The notes under the pieces: generated by a model
The model's database searches: none
Told to the model about the DNA's origin: nothing
Seen by the model: only the letters and a program-made list of their open reading frames with translations
Made by a program: the position numbers and the translations under genes
Shown here: in pieces, positions 53,701-60,874 of the stretch
How positions within the stretch are numbered: position 1 is the stretch's first letter
Layout of the letters: each line of letters opens with the position of its first letter
Origin: Streptomyces misionensis
GTDB lineage: Bacteria > Actinomycetota > Actinomycetes > Streptomycetales > Streptomycetaceae
Assembly (NCBI RefSeq): GCF_900104815.1
Contig: NZ_FNTD01000004.1
Span: 4,356,501 to 4,420,500, forward strand
DNA: 64,000 bases
Direction of reading: 5' to 3'

Positions 53701-54210
53701 GAGGCCGTCACCCACAGCCATCTCGGCAACCTCTACGAGCACACCGATCCGCGCGCCGCCATCGAGCAGCACCGGCGCTCGCTGGCGATCGGGGAGCGGA
53801 TCGGCTCCGTCATCGTGCGGCACTCGGCGCACTGCAACATCGGTTACGCCCATCTCACCCTGGGCGAACCGGCCTCCGCCGCCCGGCACTTCGAGGAAAG
53901 CCTGCGCATCCTCGGCGGCCACGGCGACTGGCACGGCGAGTCCCAGACCCGGCTCGGCCTGGTCCGCGCGCTGCGGCAGCTGGAGGAGGACGAGCGGGCG
54001 TACCAAGAGTGCGGGGAGCTGCTGCGCCGCGCCGACGCCCGCGCCGACCGCTACATGGGCGGTCTGGCCCGCCACCAGCAGGGTCTGCTGCTGAACGCAC
54101 AGGGCCGGCGGGCGGCGGCCCGGGAGGCCTGGCGCACCGCCCTCGCCGCGCTGACGGGTACCGACGAACAGGCGGTGGTGGCCGAACTGCGCGAGCTGCT
54201 GGACGGGTGA
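50776..54210 (+). CDS. AfsR-like SARP / NB-ARC / TPR regulator
   Basis: 1144 residues from GTG 50776. The N-terminal winged-helix of the SARP/OmpR type (LRELRFGLLGPPVLYD ... SLTEALWGG ... SLHNHVTRLRRLLD) is followed by the bacterial transcriptional activation domain (ELDVYVFDALVAEAR ... EYPLREAYHRQLMLALHRTGRQAEAL). Then come an NB-ARC ATPase (P-loop GMAGVGKSAL about 383, VLLVLDDA, IVTSRS), a Pro-rich insert of about 100 residues (675-775) and C-terminal TPRs (about 890-1130). Such proteins activate secondary-metabolite or differentiation genes, often after ATP/ADP sensing. No biosynthetic cluster is adjacent, so it is probably a global regulator. Start choice uncertain by up to 53 residues. 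Confidence 0.92.
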   Translation: MKGLRELRFGLLGPPVLYDRPPYDTPGDPESYESAEGAVRPIGSPKMRALLAALLLEPGRVVSVESLTEALWGGAPPASARASLHNHVTRLRRLLDDPDRLRSVPPGYLLRVEQGELDVYVFDALVAEARAAHARRDWPGVARACAAALVLWRGTPLGGLPADLGGHALVPRLEEARLLLLEWRYDAQLAVGAGRSAALVPELAALVAEYPLREAYHRQLMLALHRTGRQAEALAVHRDLRARLIEELGVEPGPAVREVHVEVLRGSGEPVDEGAWPGPETEPRRAAEGAGPAEERAADRTAPAGPHDGGRGGGPAEGAEDDPSAPSPPCSTRLPPPPAQLPPPPAHFTGRAVVRRALRRALTEPSEPSEPSAPGPAVAVVSGMAGVGKSALALYVAHELRERFVDGQLYVNLHGATPGVPPLGSAQALAALLRDLGVEPRNVPEHQDAAAALLRSLLAPSRVLLVLDDAADAAQVRPLLPAGPGCAVIVTSRSPLATLDGARRFPLAPLTGEDSAALLRAVSGRAGLDAGHALVALTGGLPLALRVVAARLAARRALTPEALAGQLTARGGRLRHLEYDDLSVRRSLAVALDALAAAEREADRDAALVLRGIGALDLPTYGAALVARLTGTDERRAEAALDRLVDVALLEETAYGRYTPHDLVREFARELAERAGESATTTIRPPSPTTPGDGTSRTLPPPGPAPTHPGEDPRTTPAGPAESSAAAPADPTGLPLPATSHPADPAPAAPPHRAAPPPPSPPTPSDPPPPDLVALRWYAAAAELVLTAIVEPGPDLDDRRRPTAAQPAGHAVDVAALRSFESAEQAFAWGETELENVVALVARNADSADPRTSAHLSVLARLLFPYVQRSGRVAEMEVLGRAALTAARRLGDAAAEAHALGDLAGLHFLTGRHNDALALNDRCLEIWRRLDVPSRIRRCLNNRGLLLEGLGRYAESEEALRQSLACSRLLNDPVGEAVTHSHLGNLYEHTDPRAAIEQHRRSLAIGERIGSVIVRHSAHCNIGYAHLTLGEPASAARHFEESLRILGGHGDWHGESQTRLGLVRALRQLEEDERAYQECGELLRRADARADRYMGGLARHQQGLLLNAQGRRAAAREAWRTALAALTGTDEQAVVAELRELLDG

Positions 54211-54228
54211 ACACGGCGGGGGAGTCGG

Positions 54229-55935
54229 TTACTTGGCGTCCGCATAGCACTCCACCACCGCCGTCGTGAACGGGAACCGCACCGGTGTCTCGCCGAAGGT
54301 CAGCCGGCCGGCGAGAGCGGCCGCGTCGCGGATGGCGGCCACGACGGTGTCGGCCTCCTCGGCGGGGCAGTGCACGATCACCTCGTCGTGCTGGAAGAAG
54401 ACCAGCTCGGCCCGGAGGCCCGCGCAGGCCTGACGCAGCGCGGCGAGCAGCAGCAGGGCCCAGTCGGCGGCGCTGCCCTGCACCACGAAGTTGCGCGCGA
54501 ACCGGCCCCGCGCGCGGGAGTTGGCCGAGGCGTACCCGGGGACCCAGGCGGACTGGCCGTCGGCCTGCACCTCCCCTTCGTCCTCCGCGGCCTCGACGGG
54601 GATGCCCGCCTCCTCCGCCGCGTCCTCGCCCGTGCCCACGGCCGGCGGGCAGGTGCGGCCCAGCCAGGTGCGCACCAGCCGGCCCTCCTCGCCCGCCCGC
54701 GCCGCCTCGTCCACATAGGCGACGGCCTTGGGGAATCGGCGGCGCAGCGCGGCGAGGTTCTTCAGACCGTCACCGGACGTCTGGCCGTAGACCGCGCCGA
54801 GCACGGCCAGCTTGGCCTGGTCGCGGTCGCCGGAGAAGGCCCGGTCGGAGACGGCCTGGTAGAGGTCGCTCTCGCGGCCCGCGACCTCCATCAGCCCGGG
54901 GTCGCGGGAGATCGCGGCCAGCACCCGCGGCTCCATCTGGTCGGCGTCGGCCACCACCAGCCGCCAGCCGGGGTCGGCGACCACCGCCCGCCGGATCACC
55001 TTGGGGATCTGCAGGGCGCCGCCGCCATGGGTCACCCAGCGCCCGGTCACCGTGCCCCCGGCCTGGAACTCCGGGCGGAACCGGCCCTCGCGCACCCAGT
55101 CCTGGAGCCAGGACCAGCCGTGGGCCACCCAGATGCGGTACAGCTTCTTGTACTCCAGCAGCGGGGCGACGGCCGGGTGGTCGACGGACTGGATCTCCCA
55201 GCGGCGGGTGGACTTCACCTTGATCCCGGCCTGCGCGAAGGCCCTGATCACATCGGCCGGCAGATCGGGACGGACCCGGCGGCCGAACGCGGCCGAGACC
55301 TCGTCCGCCAGCTCGGCGAGGCGGCGCGGCTCGCCCCCGCCCGCGTACCGCTCGCCGAGCAGGTCGCGCAGCAGCCGGCGGTGGACCTCGGCGCTCCAGG
55401 GCAGACCGGCGTGGTTCATCTCGGCGGCCACCAGCGTGCCGGCCGACTCGGCGGCGGTCAGCAGCCGCATCCTGCCGGGGTGCGCCGCCGTCTCGTGCCG
55501 TCGCTGCTGGTCGGCGTAGACGGCGAGGAGGTCGGTCAGGGGCAGCTGGGTGCCGGTGGGTTCGAACAGCGGGGACTGCGCGCCCGGTTCGGCCGCCCGC
55601 TGCGGCGGATCGGGCGGTACGGGGCCGCCCCGGAGGCGGGCCAGGGCCGCGGCGGCCGAGCGCGGCTCGCCGTACCGCCCCGCGTGGCCCAGCAGCAGCG
55701 TCTCGGCGACCTCGATGTCGTAGCACCGGTCCACTCGCACCCCCGTGGCGAGCAGACGCGGATAGACGTCGGCGGTCGACCGCCACACCCAGCGCGTCAC
55801 CTCCGGGCGGCTCCGCACCGCCCCGGCGGGATCGCTCTCCCGCCGCACCGGGCCGGCGGGCAGCCCGTCCGGACCGAGGGGGGCGACGTCCACGCCACCG
55901 TCCTCGGCCGGAGCGAGCGCCCACCGGTCGGTCAT
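54229..55935 (-). CDS. Atypical family-A DNA polymerase (bifunctional 3'-5' exonuclease/polymerase-like)
   Basis: 568 residues from ATG 55935. Polymerase motif A reads DADQMEPRVLA (about 328), keeping the catalytic Asp but not the usual DYSQIELR. Motif B (RDQAKLAVLGAVYG, about 378) has Leu where Phe/Tyr-762 normally sits. Motif C is QHDEVIVH (about 512). The N-terminal about 170 residues correspond to the exonuclease domain but no DxE metal motif is visible, so proofreading is probably lost. There is no 5' nuclease domain. It is separate from the main PolA and conserved in actinomycetes (recalled); its role is unknown. Convergent with the SARP regulator (18-bp gap). Confidence 0.9.
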   Translation of the reverse strand: MTDRWALAPAEDGGVDVAPLGPDGLPAGPVRRESDPAGAVRSRPEVTRWVWRSTADVYPRLLATGVRVDRCYDIEVAETLLLGHAGRYGEPRSAAAALARLRGGPVPPDPPQRAAEPGAQSPLFEPTGTQLPLTDLLAVYADQQRRHETAAHPGRMRLLTAAESAGTLVAAEMNHAGLPWSAEVHRRLLRDLLGERYAGGGEPRRLAELADEVSAAFGRRVRPDLPADVIRAFAQAGIKVKSTRRWEIQSVDHPAVAPLLEYKKLYRIWVAHGWSWLQDWVREGRFRPEFQAGGTVTGRWVTHGGGALQIPKVIRRAVVADPGWRLVVADADQMEPRVLAAISRDPGLMEVAGRESDLYQAVSDRAFSGDRDQAKLAVLGAVYGQTSGDGLKNLAALRRRFPKAVAYVDEAARAGEEGRLVRTWLGRTCPPAVGTGEDAAEEAGIPVEAAEDEGEVQADGQSAWVPGYASANSRARGRFARNFVVQGSAADWALLLLAALRQACAGLRAELVFFQHDEVIVHCPAEEADTVVAAIRDAAALAGRLTFGETPVRFPFTTAVVECYADAK

Positions 55936-55984
55936 GTTTGCGAGTGTGGCAGGCACCACTGACAATCGCCGTGACCTGCGGTTC

Positions 55985-56728
55985 TCAGTCCCCGGCAGGG
56001 GTTTCGGGGCGCTGTTCGAGCAGCAGTGCCAGCACCTTCGCCACGTACGCCTCCGTCGCGGGCTTGGTGACGCCGAGCCCGCTGAGGACGCCCTCGCCGT
56101 TCTCGTGCTCCAGCAGGGCCAGCAGCAGGTGCTCGGTGCCGATGTAGTTGTGCCCGAGCCTGAGGGCCTCGCGGAAGGTCAGCTCCAGGACCTTCTTGGC
56201 CTCGGGGCCGTAGGGGATCAGGTCGGGGACGTCCTCGGCGGCGGGCGGCAGCGCGGCGGTCGCGGCCTGCCGTACGGCGTCCAGCGGGACGTCCTGCGCG
56301 GTGATCGCCTTCGCCGCCAGGCCCTCCGGCTCGGCCAGCAGCCCGAGGAGCAGGTGCTCGGGGCGGCCCTCCGGGTTGCGGGCGGCCAGCGCCTCGTTGT
56401 GCGCGGCCATGACCACGTTGCGGGCGCGCGGGGTGTAGCGGTTGAAGCCCTGGCTCGGGTCGAGGTCGGCGGACTCCTTCGGCACGAACCGCTTCTGCGC
56501 CGCCTGCCGGGTCACGCCCATGCTCTTGCCGATCTCCGTCCAGGACGCGCCCGAGCGGCGGGCCTGGTCCACGAAGTGCCCGATCAGGTGGTCGGCCACG
56601 TCACCGAGGTGATCGGCCGCGATCACCGCGTCCTGCAACTGGTCGAGGGGCTCGGGATGAACCTTCTTGATGGCCTCGATGAGGTCGTCGAGGCGTACGG
56701 AAGCCGTGATGTTCGGGTTGGTCGCCAT
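55985..56728 (-). CDS. Clp N-domain protein with N-terminal helix-turn-helix
   Basis: 247 residues. Residues about 60-85 (SWTEIGKSMGVTRQAAQKRF) form a helix-turn-helix, and residues about 95-235 hold two ClpA/ClpC N-domain repeats (FNRYTPRARNVVMAAHNEA ... EHLLLGLL, and YGPEAKKVLELTFREALRLGHNYIGTEHLLLALLEHENGEG). No AAA+ ATPase part exists, so this looks like a DNA-binding protein that docks to or mimics the Clp adaptor. Two palindromes at its start codon suggest autoregulation. It starts 50 bp from the DNA polymerase gene on the same strand. Confidence 0.9.
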   Translation of the reverse strand: MATNPNITASVRLDDLIEAIKKVHPEPLDQLQDAVIAADHLGDVADHLIGHFVDQARRSGASWTEIGKSMGVTRQAAQKRFVPKESADLDPSQGFNRYTPRARNVVMAAHNEALAARNPEGRPEHLLLGLLAEPEGLAAKAITAQDVPLDAVRQAATAALPPAAEDVPDLIPYGPEAKKVLELTFREALRLGHNYIGTEHLLLALLEHENGEGVLSGLGVTKPATEAYVAKVLALLLEQRPETPAGD

Positions 56729-56729
56729 G

Positions 56730-56776
56730 TGTCAACCGTAGGTTGCACCACCAGGCGTGTCAACCGATGGTTGACA
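56730..56776. promoter_or_regulatory. Twin operator-like palindromes before the Clp_N/HTH gene
   Basis: TGTCAACC-GTA-GGTTGCA (56730-56747) and the perfect TGTCAACC-GAT-GGTTGACA (56758-56776). Their centres are about 28 bp apart and the first touches the start codon (56726-56728). The encoded HTH is a candidate binder. Confidence 0.65.
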
Positions 56777-56801
56777 GTCGGTGGGCGGATGACCGGAAGA
56801 G

Positions 56802-56822
56802 TTGTCCACAGGCTGTGGATCG
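56802..56822. promoter_or_regulatory. Pair of inverted DnaA-box-like 9-mers
   Basis: TTGTCCACA (56802-56810, exact Streptomyces consensus) is followed after 3 bp by TGTGGATCG (56814-56822, inverted, near-consensus), just before the DUF2786 gene. Confidence 0.45.
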
Positions 56823-56863
56823 CGCTCACCGCGCTGTCGGCGGGGCGTGGCACGATCGGCGAT

Positions 56864-57973
56864 GTGACCAGTACCGCCAGCACCGTCGAGCGGGCCTTCG
56901 CGGCCGCGCTCTACGACGACACCGACACCGGCCTCGACACGGGCGCCTCCCTGCTCGCCGCCGACCCCGCCGCGGACACCGAACTCGCCCGGCGCGGCGA
57001 GGAGTTCGTGGCGTCCGCGTGGCGCCGCGGCTGGGCGCCCGCCGATGTCATACGCCTGGTGCGGCGCGAACTGGAGCAGCCGCACGTCCACCTGGCCGCC
57101 GCCCTGATCCGGGCCCAGGCGGGCCGGGACCGGCCGCGCGGGCGCCGCTGGGCCGCCCAGCTCGAAGAGCTTCCGGACGGCCCCGCGCGCGGAGCCGACC
57201 GCTTCTCCCACGCCACCGCCGTCCTGGAGCTGTACCGCCTGCTGCTGCGCCTGCCCGCCCTGGAGCCCCTGGAGGAGGAGACCCGGCGCCCCCGCGATCC
57301 GGCCGCCTCCCGGCACCTCGGCCGCATCCGCGCGCTGCTGGCCAAGGCAGAGGCGACCGGCTACCCGGAGGAGGCTGAGGCGCTGACCGCCAAGGCGCAG
57401 GAGCTGATGGCCCGGCACAGCGTCGACGAGGCGCTGCTCGCCGCCGCGGCGCCCGCGCCGGACGCGCCCGGAGCCTGCCGGATCGGCGTCGAGCCGCCGT
57501 ACGAGCAGGCCAAGGCCGTCCTGCTGGACGCCGTGGCCACCGCCAACCACTGCCGTGCGGTGTGGAACGAACCGCTCTGCTTCTCCACCGTCGTCGGCTT
57601 CGAGGCCGACCTGGAGTCCGTCGAGCTGCTCTACACCTCGCTGCTGGTGCAGGCCACGCACGCGATGGCCAAGGCCGAGGCCGGTCAGCGTGCCGCCGGA
57701 CGCAAGCGCACCAAGACCTTCCGGCAGTCGTTCCTCGCCGCCTACGCCCACCGGGTCGGCGACCGGCTCACCGCCGCCGCGGAGAGTCAGGTCACCCGGG
57801 ACCTGCTGCCGGTGCTGGCCACCCGTGAGGCGGCCGTCAGCGGTCGCCTCGAGCGCATGTTCCCGCAGACCACGACCACCCGGCTGCGCGGAGTGAGCGA
57901 CGCGGCCGGGTGGACGGAGGGCACGGCGGCCGCCGACCGCGCCCAGGTCAGGGCGCGGCCACGGCTGGAGTGA
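56864..57973 (+). CDS. DUF2786-domain protein
   Basis: 369 residues from GTG 56864. The DUF2786 motif (SRHLGRIRALLAKAEATGYPEEAEALTAKAQELMARHSVDEAL, about 148-190) is in the middle. An uncharacterised helical N-terminal part and a C-terminal part with AAYAHRVGDRLTAAAESQ follow family layout. The family occurs in phages and actinobacterial chromosomes, and its function is unknown. Twin palindromes and two DnaA-box-like sites lie upstream. Converges with the DUF4232 lipoprotein gene (20-bp gap). Confidence 0.85.
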   Translation: MTSTASTVERAFAAALYDDTDTGLDTGASLLAADPAADTELARRGEEFVASAWRRGWAPADVIRLVRRELEQPHVHLAAALIRAQAGRDRPRGRRWAAQLEELPDGPARGADRFSHATAVLELYRLLLRLPALEPLEEETRRPRDPAASRHLGRIRALLAKAEATGYPEEAEALTAKAQELMARHSVDEALLAAAAPAPDAPGACRIGVEPPYEQAKAVLLDAVATANHCRAVWNEPLCFSTVVGFEADLESVELLYTSLLVQATHAMAKAEAGQRAAGRKRTKTFRQSFLAAYAHRVGDRLTAAAESQVTRDLLPVLATREAAVSGRLERMFPQTTTTRLRGVSDAAGWTEGTAAADRAQVRARPRLE

Positions 57974-57993
57974 GGCTTCCGGGCGGAGCGGGA

Positions 57994-58512
57994 TCAGTCG
58001 CCGGCCTGCTGGAAGGCGCTGACGGAGGCGTTCGGCTTGTTCGGGGCGCCCTGGCCGGCGATCGGGCCGTACTTCCAGGGGAAGGTCTGCGCGGAGTCGC
58101 CGCCCGGCAGGGTGATCTTCATTTCGCTGGCCGCGAGGCTGGTGGCGTCCCCGTCCTTGCCCCGCACGTAGCTGATCGTGAAGGTCGCCGCCTCACCCTT
58201 GGCGAGCTTCAGCTTCTGCGCGGTGGCGCCCTTCTGCGCGGACAGCTTCCCGCTCACGCCCTTCTGGCTCAGGGTGACGGCGGGGAAGTTCTCCAGCGTG
58301 CACGTCTTGCTCTGGTTGGTGATGCTGACCGGAACCTCGCCGGTGTCACCCGCCGCCGGCGCCACGCTCGCCGCCCCGACCTGGAGGGAGACCCCGCCGA
58401 TCTGGCAGGCCGAGCTGTTCTTGCCGCCGCTGCCGTTGTTCCCGCCCCCGTTGCAGGCGGTCAGCAGCAGGGCGGCGGCAACGGCGGTGACGGTGAGCGG
58501 AATGGCGCGCAT
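57994..58512 (-). CDS. DUF4232 lipoprotein
   Basis: 172 residues from ATG 58512; ATG 58524 is an alternative without a better ribosome-binding site. The lipobox ALLLTAC is followed by a Gly/Asn linker and a DUF4232-type beta-rich domain (ACQIGGVSLQVGAAS ... GEVPVSITNQSKTCTLENFPAVTL). The two Cys (SACQ and KTCT) probably form a disulfide. These are cell-surface proteins of unknown role. A second lipoprotein gene lies upstream on the same strand. Confidence 0.85.
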   Translation of the reverse strand: MRAIPLTVTAVAAALLLTACNGGGNNGSGGKNSSACQIGGVSLQVGAASVAPAAGDTGEVPVSITNQSKTCTLENFPAVTLSQKGVSGKLSAQKGATAQKLKLAKGEAATFTISYVRGKDGDATSLAASEMKITLPGGDSAQTFPWKYGPIAGQGAPNKPNASVSAFQQAGD

Positions 58513-58645
58513 GAACAGTCCCATCGAGGTCGTGACGGTGCCCCAGCATCATCCCGCCTGGACGGCGAGCGTGTTCACGTGCCCCTCCCGAATCACCGCT
58601 TCAGGTGCTTCCCGGCGAAACCGCCCACCCGGGCCGCACCCGGCT

Positions 58646-59179
58646 TCACCGCTGTCCGGGACTCGGCAGCCCGGACGGCAGCTTGCCGCCCTCCGCCTTG
58701 GTGTACGTCTCCTGGCCGACCTTGCCCGACCACGTCACCTTCATGGACGTGCCGTCGACCGAGTCGACCATGCCGGTGGACCGGTCCTTGCTCCCCTTGG
58801 AACAGGTGAGATGGATCATCTGCATGCCGGACTCGGCGCCCGCGGTGCCGCTGCACACGGTCCCGCCGGTCGCGAAGATCCCGGCCTGCTTCCCGTTGAT
58901 CACCAGGGCCACGATCGTGCCGCCGTTGGTGGTCAGCCAGCTGCCCTGGAGCTTGTCCGAGGCGCCGGTCACCCCGGAGCCGTCCGCGCTGGAGGACGGC
59001 GTGGCGCCGGCGCCCGCCGTGCCGGAGGGCTTCGCCGTGGCCGCGTGGCCGTCATTGCCGTCGCCGCCGCTGCCGCACGCCGTCAGCGTCAGCGCGCCCA
59101 CCAGGCCCGCGGCGGCCAGGGCCGCGATCCGCACCCGAGTACCGGCCGGTGCACCGGTCGAAGCAGTCCCCGAAGTCAC
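58646..59179 (-). CDS. Secreted lipoprotein, uncharacterised
   Basis: 177 residues from GTG 59179, with GGGAG upstream. The lipobox LTLTAC is followed by a low-complexity linker (Gly/Ser/Thr) and a beta-rich domain with SWLTTNGGTIVALVINGKQAGIF and a Cys pair (GTVCSGTAG, IHLTCSKG). No family is recognised. 133 bp upstream of the DUF4232 gene on the same strand, so the two may be cotranscribed. Confidence 0.8.
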   Translation of the reverse strand: MTSGTASTGAPAGTRVRIAALAAAGLVGALTLTACGSGGDGNDGHAATAKPSGTAGAGATPSSSADGSGVTGASDKLQGSWLTTNGGTIVALVINGKQAGIFATGGTVCSGTAGAESGMQMIHLTCSKGSKDRSTGMVDSVDGTSMKVTWSGKVGQETYTKAEGGKLPSGLPSPGQR

Positions 59180-59726
59180 GTCAGGCTCTCCCAGCAGTAG
59201 CGTCCGTGCCGTCCTCGGCCGGACGGCCCGCAGCAAGCTACCAGCAGTCGACGCGCCGGACTTCGGTCGCAGGCCGGGAGTTCCCCGGGACGCCGGGGGC
59301 GGGGGAGCCCCTACGCTGTACGACGAGCGGATGCCGTCCTTCCGGTGTGCGGAGGCCGGTCCGGCCCCTCCCGCGCAGCGGACGGTCGTCCCGGCGTGGA
59401 ACAGGAAGGGCGCGGAACGCGTCTCCTTCCAGTGCACGAGGAATTCCGGCCGGCCGGCTCGGCCGGCGAGGCGGACGCGCACGGACGGAAGGCGGAGCGG
59501 GCATGCCACGCCCGCTCCGGGGCAGACGCTCGGACAGCTTCGGTGGAACGGCGGCATGGGGCCGCGCATCGCCAGGTAAAGCGCACGTCAAGGCTGTAAC
59601 CGTGGGAACACCCCCCGTGCACGTGCATCTGCGCATGCAGGTGCACGTGAACGGGAGTTATGATCCAGGTCAGTTGACCACCGCATCTATGGCCACACCA
59701 GCCAGTGCACCACCGGGGAGCGACCT
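59180..59726. promoter_or_regulatory. Upstream region of the DUF397 gene
   Basis: 547 bp with no confident coding frame. It carries the inverted repeat at 59616-59649 described separately, and an AT-richer promoter-like stretch at 59655-59700. Short frames on both strands have unconvincing codon use. Confidence 0.45.
59616..59649. promoter_or_regulatory. Inverted repeat shared with the XRE/anti-sigma intergenic region
   Basis: GTGCATCTGC (59623-59632), GCAT spacer, GCAGGTGCAC (59637-59646): 9 of 10 paired. Its left part with flank, CGTGCACGTGCATCTGC (59616-59632), is exactly the reverse complement of 60696-60712. Confidence 0.65.
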
Positions 59727-59996
59727 GTGGACCGCGACGTTGACGGCGTGTTCGGGGGGTACGACGTGTACAACGGCATGGCTGCCACGCAGCTGGACGG
59801 AGTGGCCTGGCAGAAGAGCAGGCACAGCAACTCACAGGGTTCCTGCGTGGAGTTCGCGCGGCTGCCCGGCGGTGAGGTCGCCGTCCGCAACTCGCGCTTC
59901 CCGGACGGCCCGGCGCTCGTCTACACGCGGGCGGAGATCGAGGCGATGCTGCTCGGCGTCAAGGACGGCGAGTTCGACCACCTGATAGCGAGCTGA
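59727..59996 (+). CDS. DUF397-domain protein
   Basis: 89 residues from GTG 59727, with GGGAG upstream. The DUF397 domain (WQKSRHSNSQGSCVEFARLPGGEVAVRNSRFPDGPALVYTRAEIEAML; quoted for identification of W, SC and RNSR positions) is complete. DUF397 proteins pair with XRE/DUF5753 regulators (WhiJ-like systems) in Streptomyces development and antibiotic control (established). Here the XRE gene is 880 bp downstream with a RsbW-like gene between. Confidence 0.92.
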   Translation: MDRDVDGVFGGYDVYNGMAATQLDGVAWQKSRHSNSQGSCVEFARLPGGEVAVRNSRFPDGPALVYTRAEIEAMLLGVKDGEFDHLIAS

Positions 59997-60112
59997 CGGA
60001 ACCGGGCCCGCGCGGCCGGCCCCGCCCGCCCGCGCGTCCGGCCCGTCGGGGCCGCCCGCTGGACGAGCGGGGACCGGAAGAGGCCGTGACGCGCGTAGAG
60101 CGAGGGCCTGCG

Positions 60113-60619
60113 TCAGGCCGCGGTGTCCAGGCGGAACATCGCCCACACCACTTTGCCCTCCAGCGGGCCCGCGAGCGGGTGCCAGCCCCAGCCGTCGGCG
60201 AACGAGTCGACCAGGAAGAGGCCGCGGCCCGATTCCGCGGAGAAGTCGTCCGAGTCCCGTGGCACCGGCGTCTCGTGGCTCGGGTCGCGCACCGCGCACA
60301 CCAACCGCTCGGCCCAGCGCATCAGATGCAGCCGTACCGACGCGGTGTGCTCGTCCGCGCACCCGAACTCCGCGGGCAGCGCGTGCCGCAGCGCGTTGGT
60401 GACGAGTTCGGAGACGACCAGGCAGATGTCGTCGAAGCGCTCGCCGACGTCCCACTGGGCCAGGGTGTCCCGGGTGAACCGCCGGGCTTCGCGCACCGCT
60501 TCGTACCGGGCCGGCAGAGCACAGGACGCGGCACTGGACACGGCCGCGGGATCCAGCGGCGGAAGGCCCTGCCGTAACGGCTTGAGCATGGTCGATCCAT
60601 TCGTCCCCATGCGAGGCAC
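60113..60619 (-). CDS. RsbW-like anti-sigma factor/ATPase-fold protein
   Basis: 168 residues. The HATPase_c_2 fold is intact, with N-box DICLVVSELVTNALRHA (conserved Asn present) and G1-box-like ESGRGLFLVDSFADGWGW. In Streptomyces, single-domain HATPase_c_2 proteins accompany DUF397/XRE-DUF5753 pairs (as in abaA-like/whiJ-like loci). Sigma partner unknown. The gene is convergent with DUF397 and divergent from the XRE gene, whose shared gap holds the common motif. Confidence 0.92.
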   Translation of the reverse strand: MPRMGTNGSTMLKPLRQGLPPLDPAAVSSAASCALPARYEAVREARRFTRDTLAQWDVGERFDDICLVVSELVTNALRHALPAEFGCADEHTASVRLHLMRWAERLVCAVRDPSHETPVPRDSDDFSAESGRGLFLVDSFADGWGWHPLAGPLEGKVVWAMFRLDTAA

Positions 60620-60683
60620 TCCCGGGAATTCGCGGTCGTAGCGATGCAGCGGTGGCGCGGCACCATGGTTTCGGATGGGAAGA

Positions 60684-60712
60684 GCAGATGCAAGGGCAGA
60701 TGCACGTGCACG
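60684..60712. promoter_or_regulatory. Direct repeats and shared 17-mer between anti-sigma and XRE genes
   Basis: GCAGATGCA occurs at 60684 and again at 60696 (12-bp period). The second copy extends to GCAGATGCACGTGCACG (60696-60712), the exact reverse complement of 59616-59632 upstream of the DUF397 gene. Confidence 0.65.
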
Positions 60713-60874
60713 CGACCGAAATGGACAAGCCCGTACCGCTTCTTGGCCATATTTTCCGTCCGCTTGAGGGCCGCCACTGCCCCCGACCCTGCCATTCGCC
60801 CGTTTCCCACCCGCCCGAAGCGGGCCCGTACTCTCCGTTTGCGTAACCGTACGAGTACTGCACGGAGCGTTTTA

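Noticed and set aside
59238..59636. A 132-codon minus-strand frame before the DUF397 gene
   Set aside because: Arg/Pro-rich with no ribosome-binding site or domain; it overlaps the regulatory inverted repeat.
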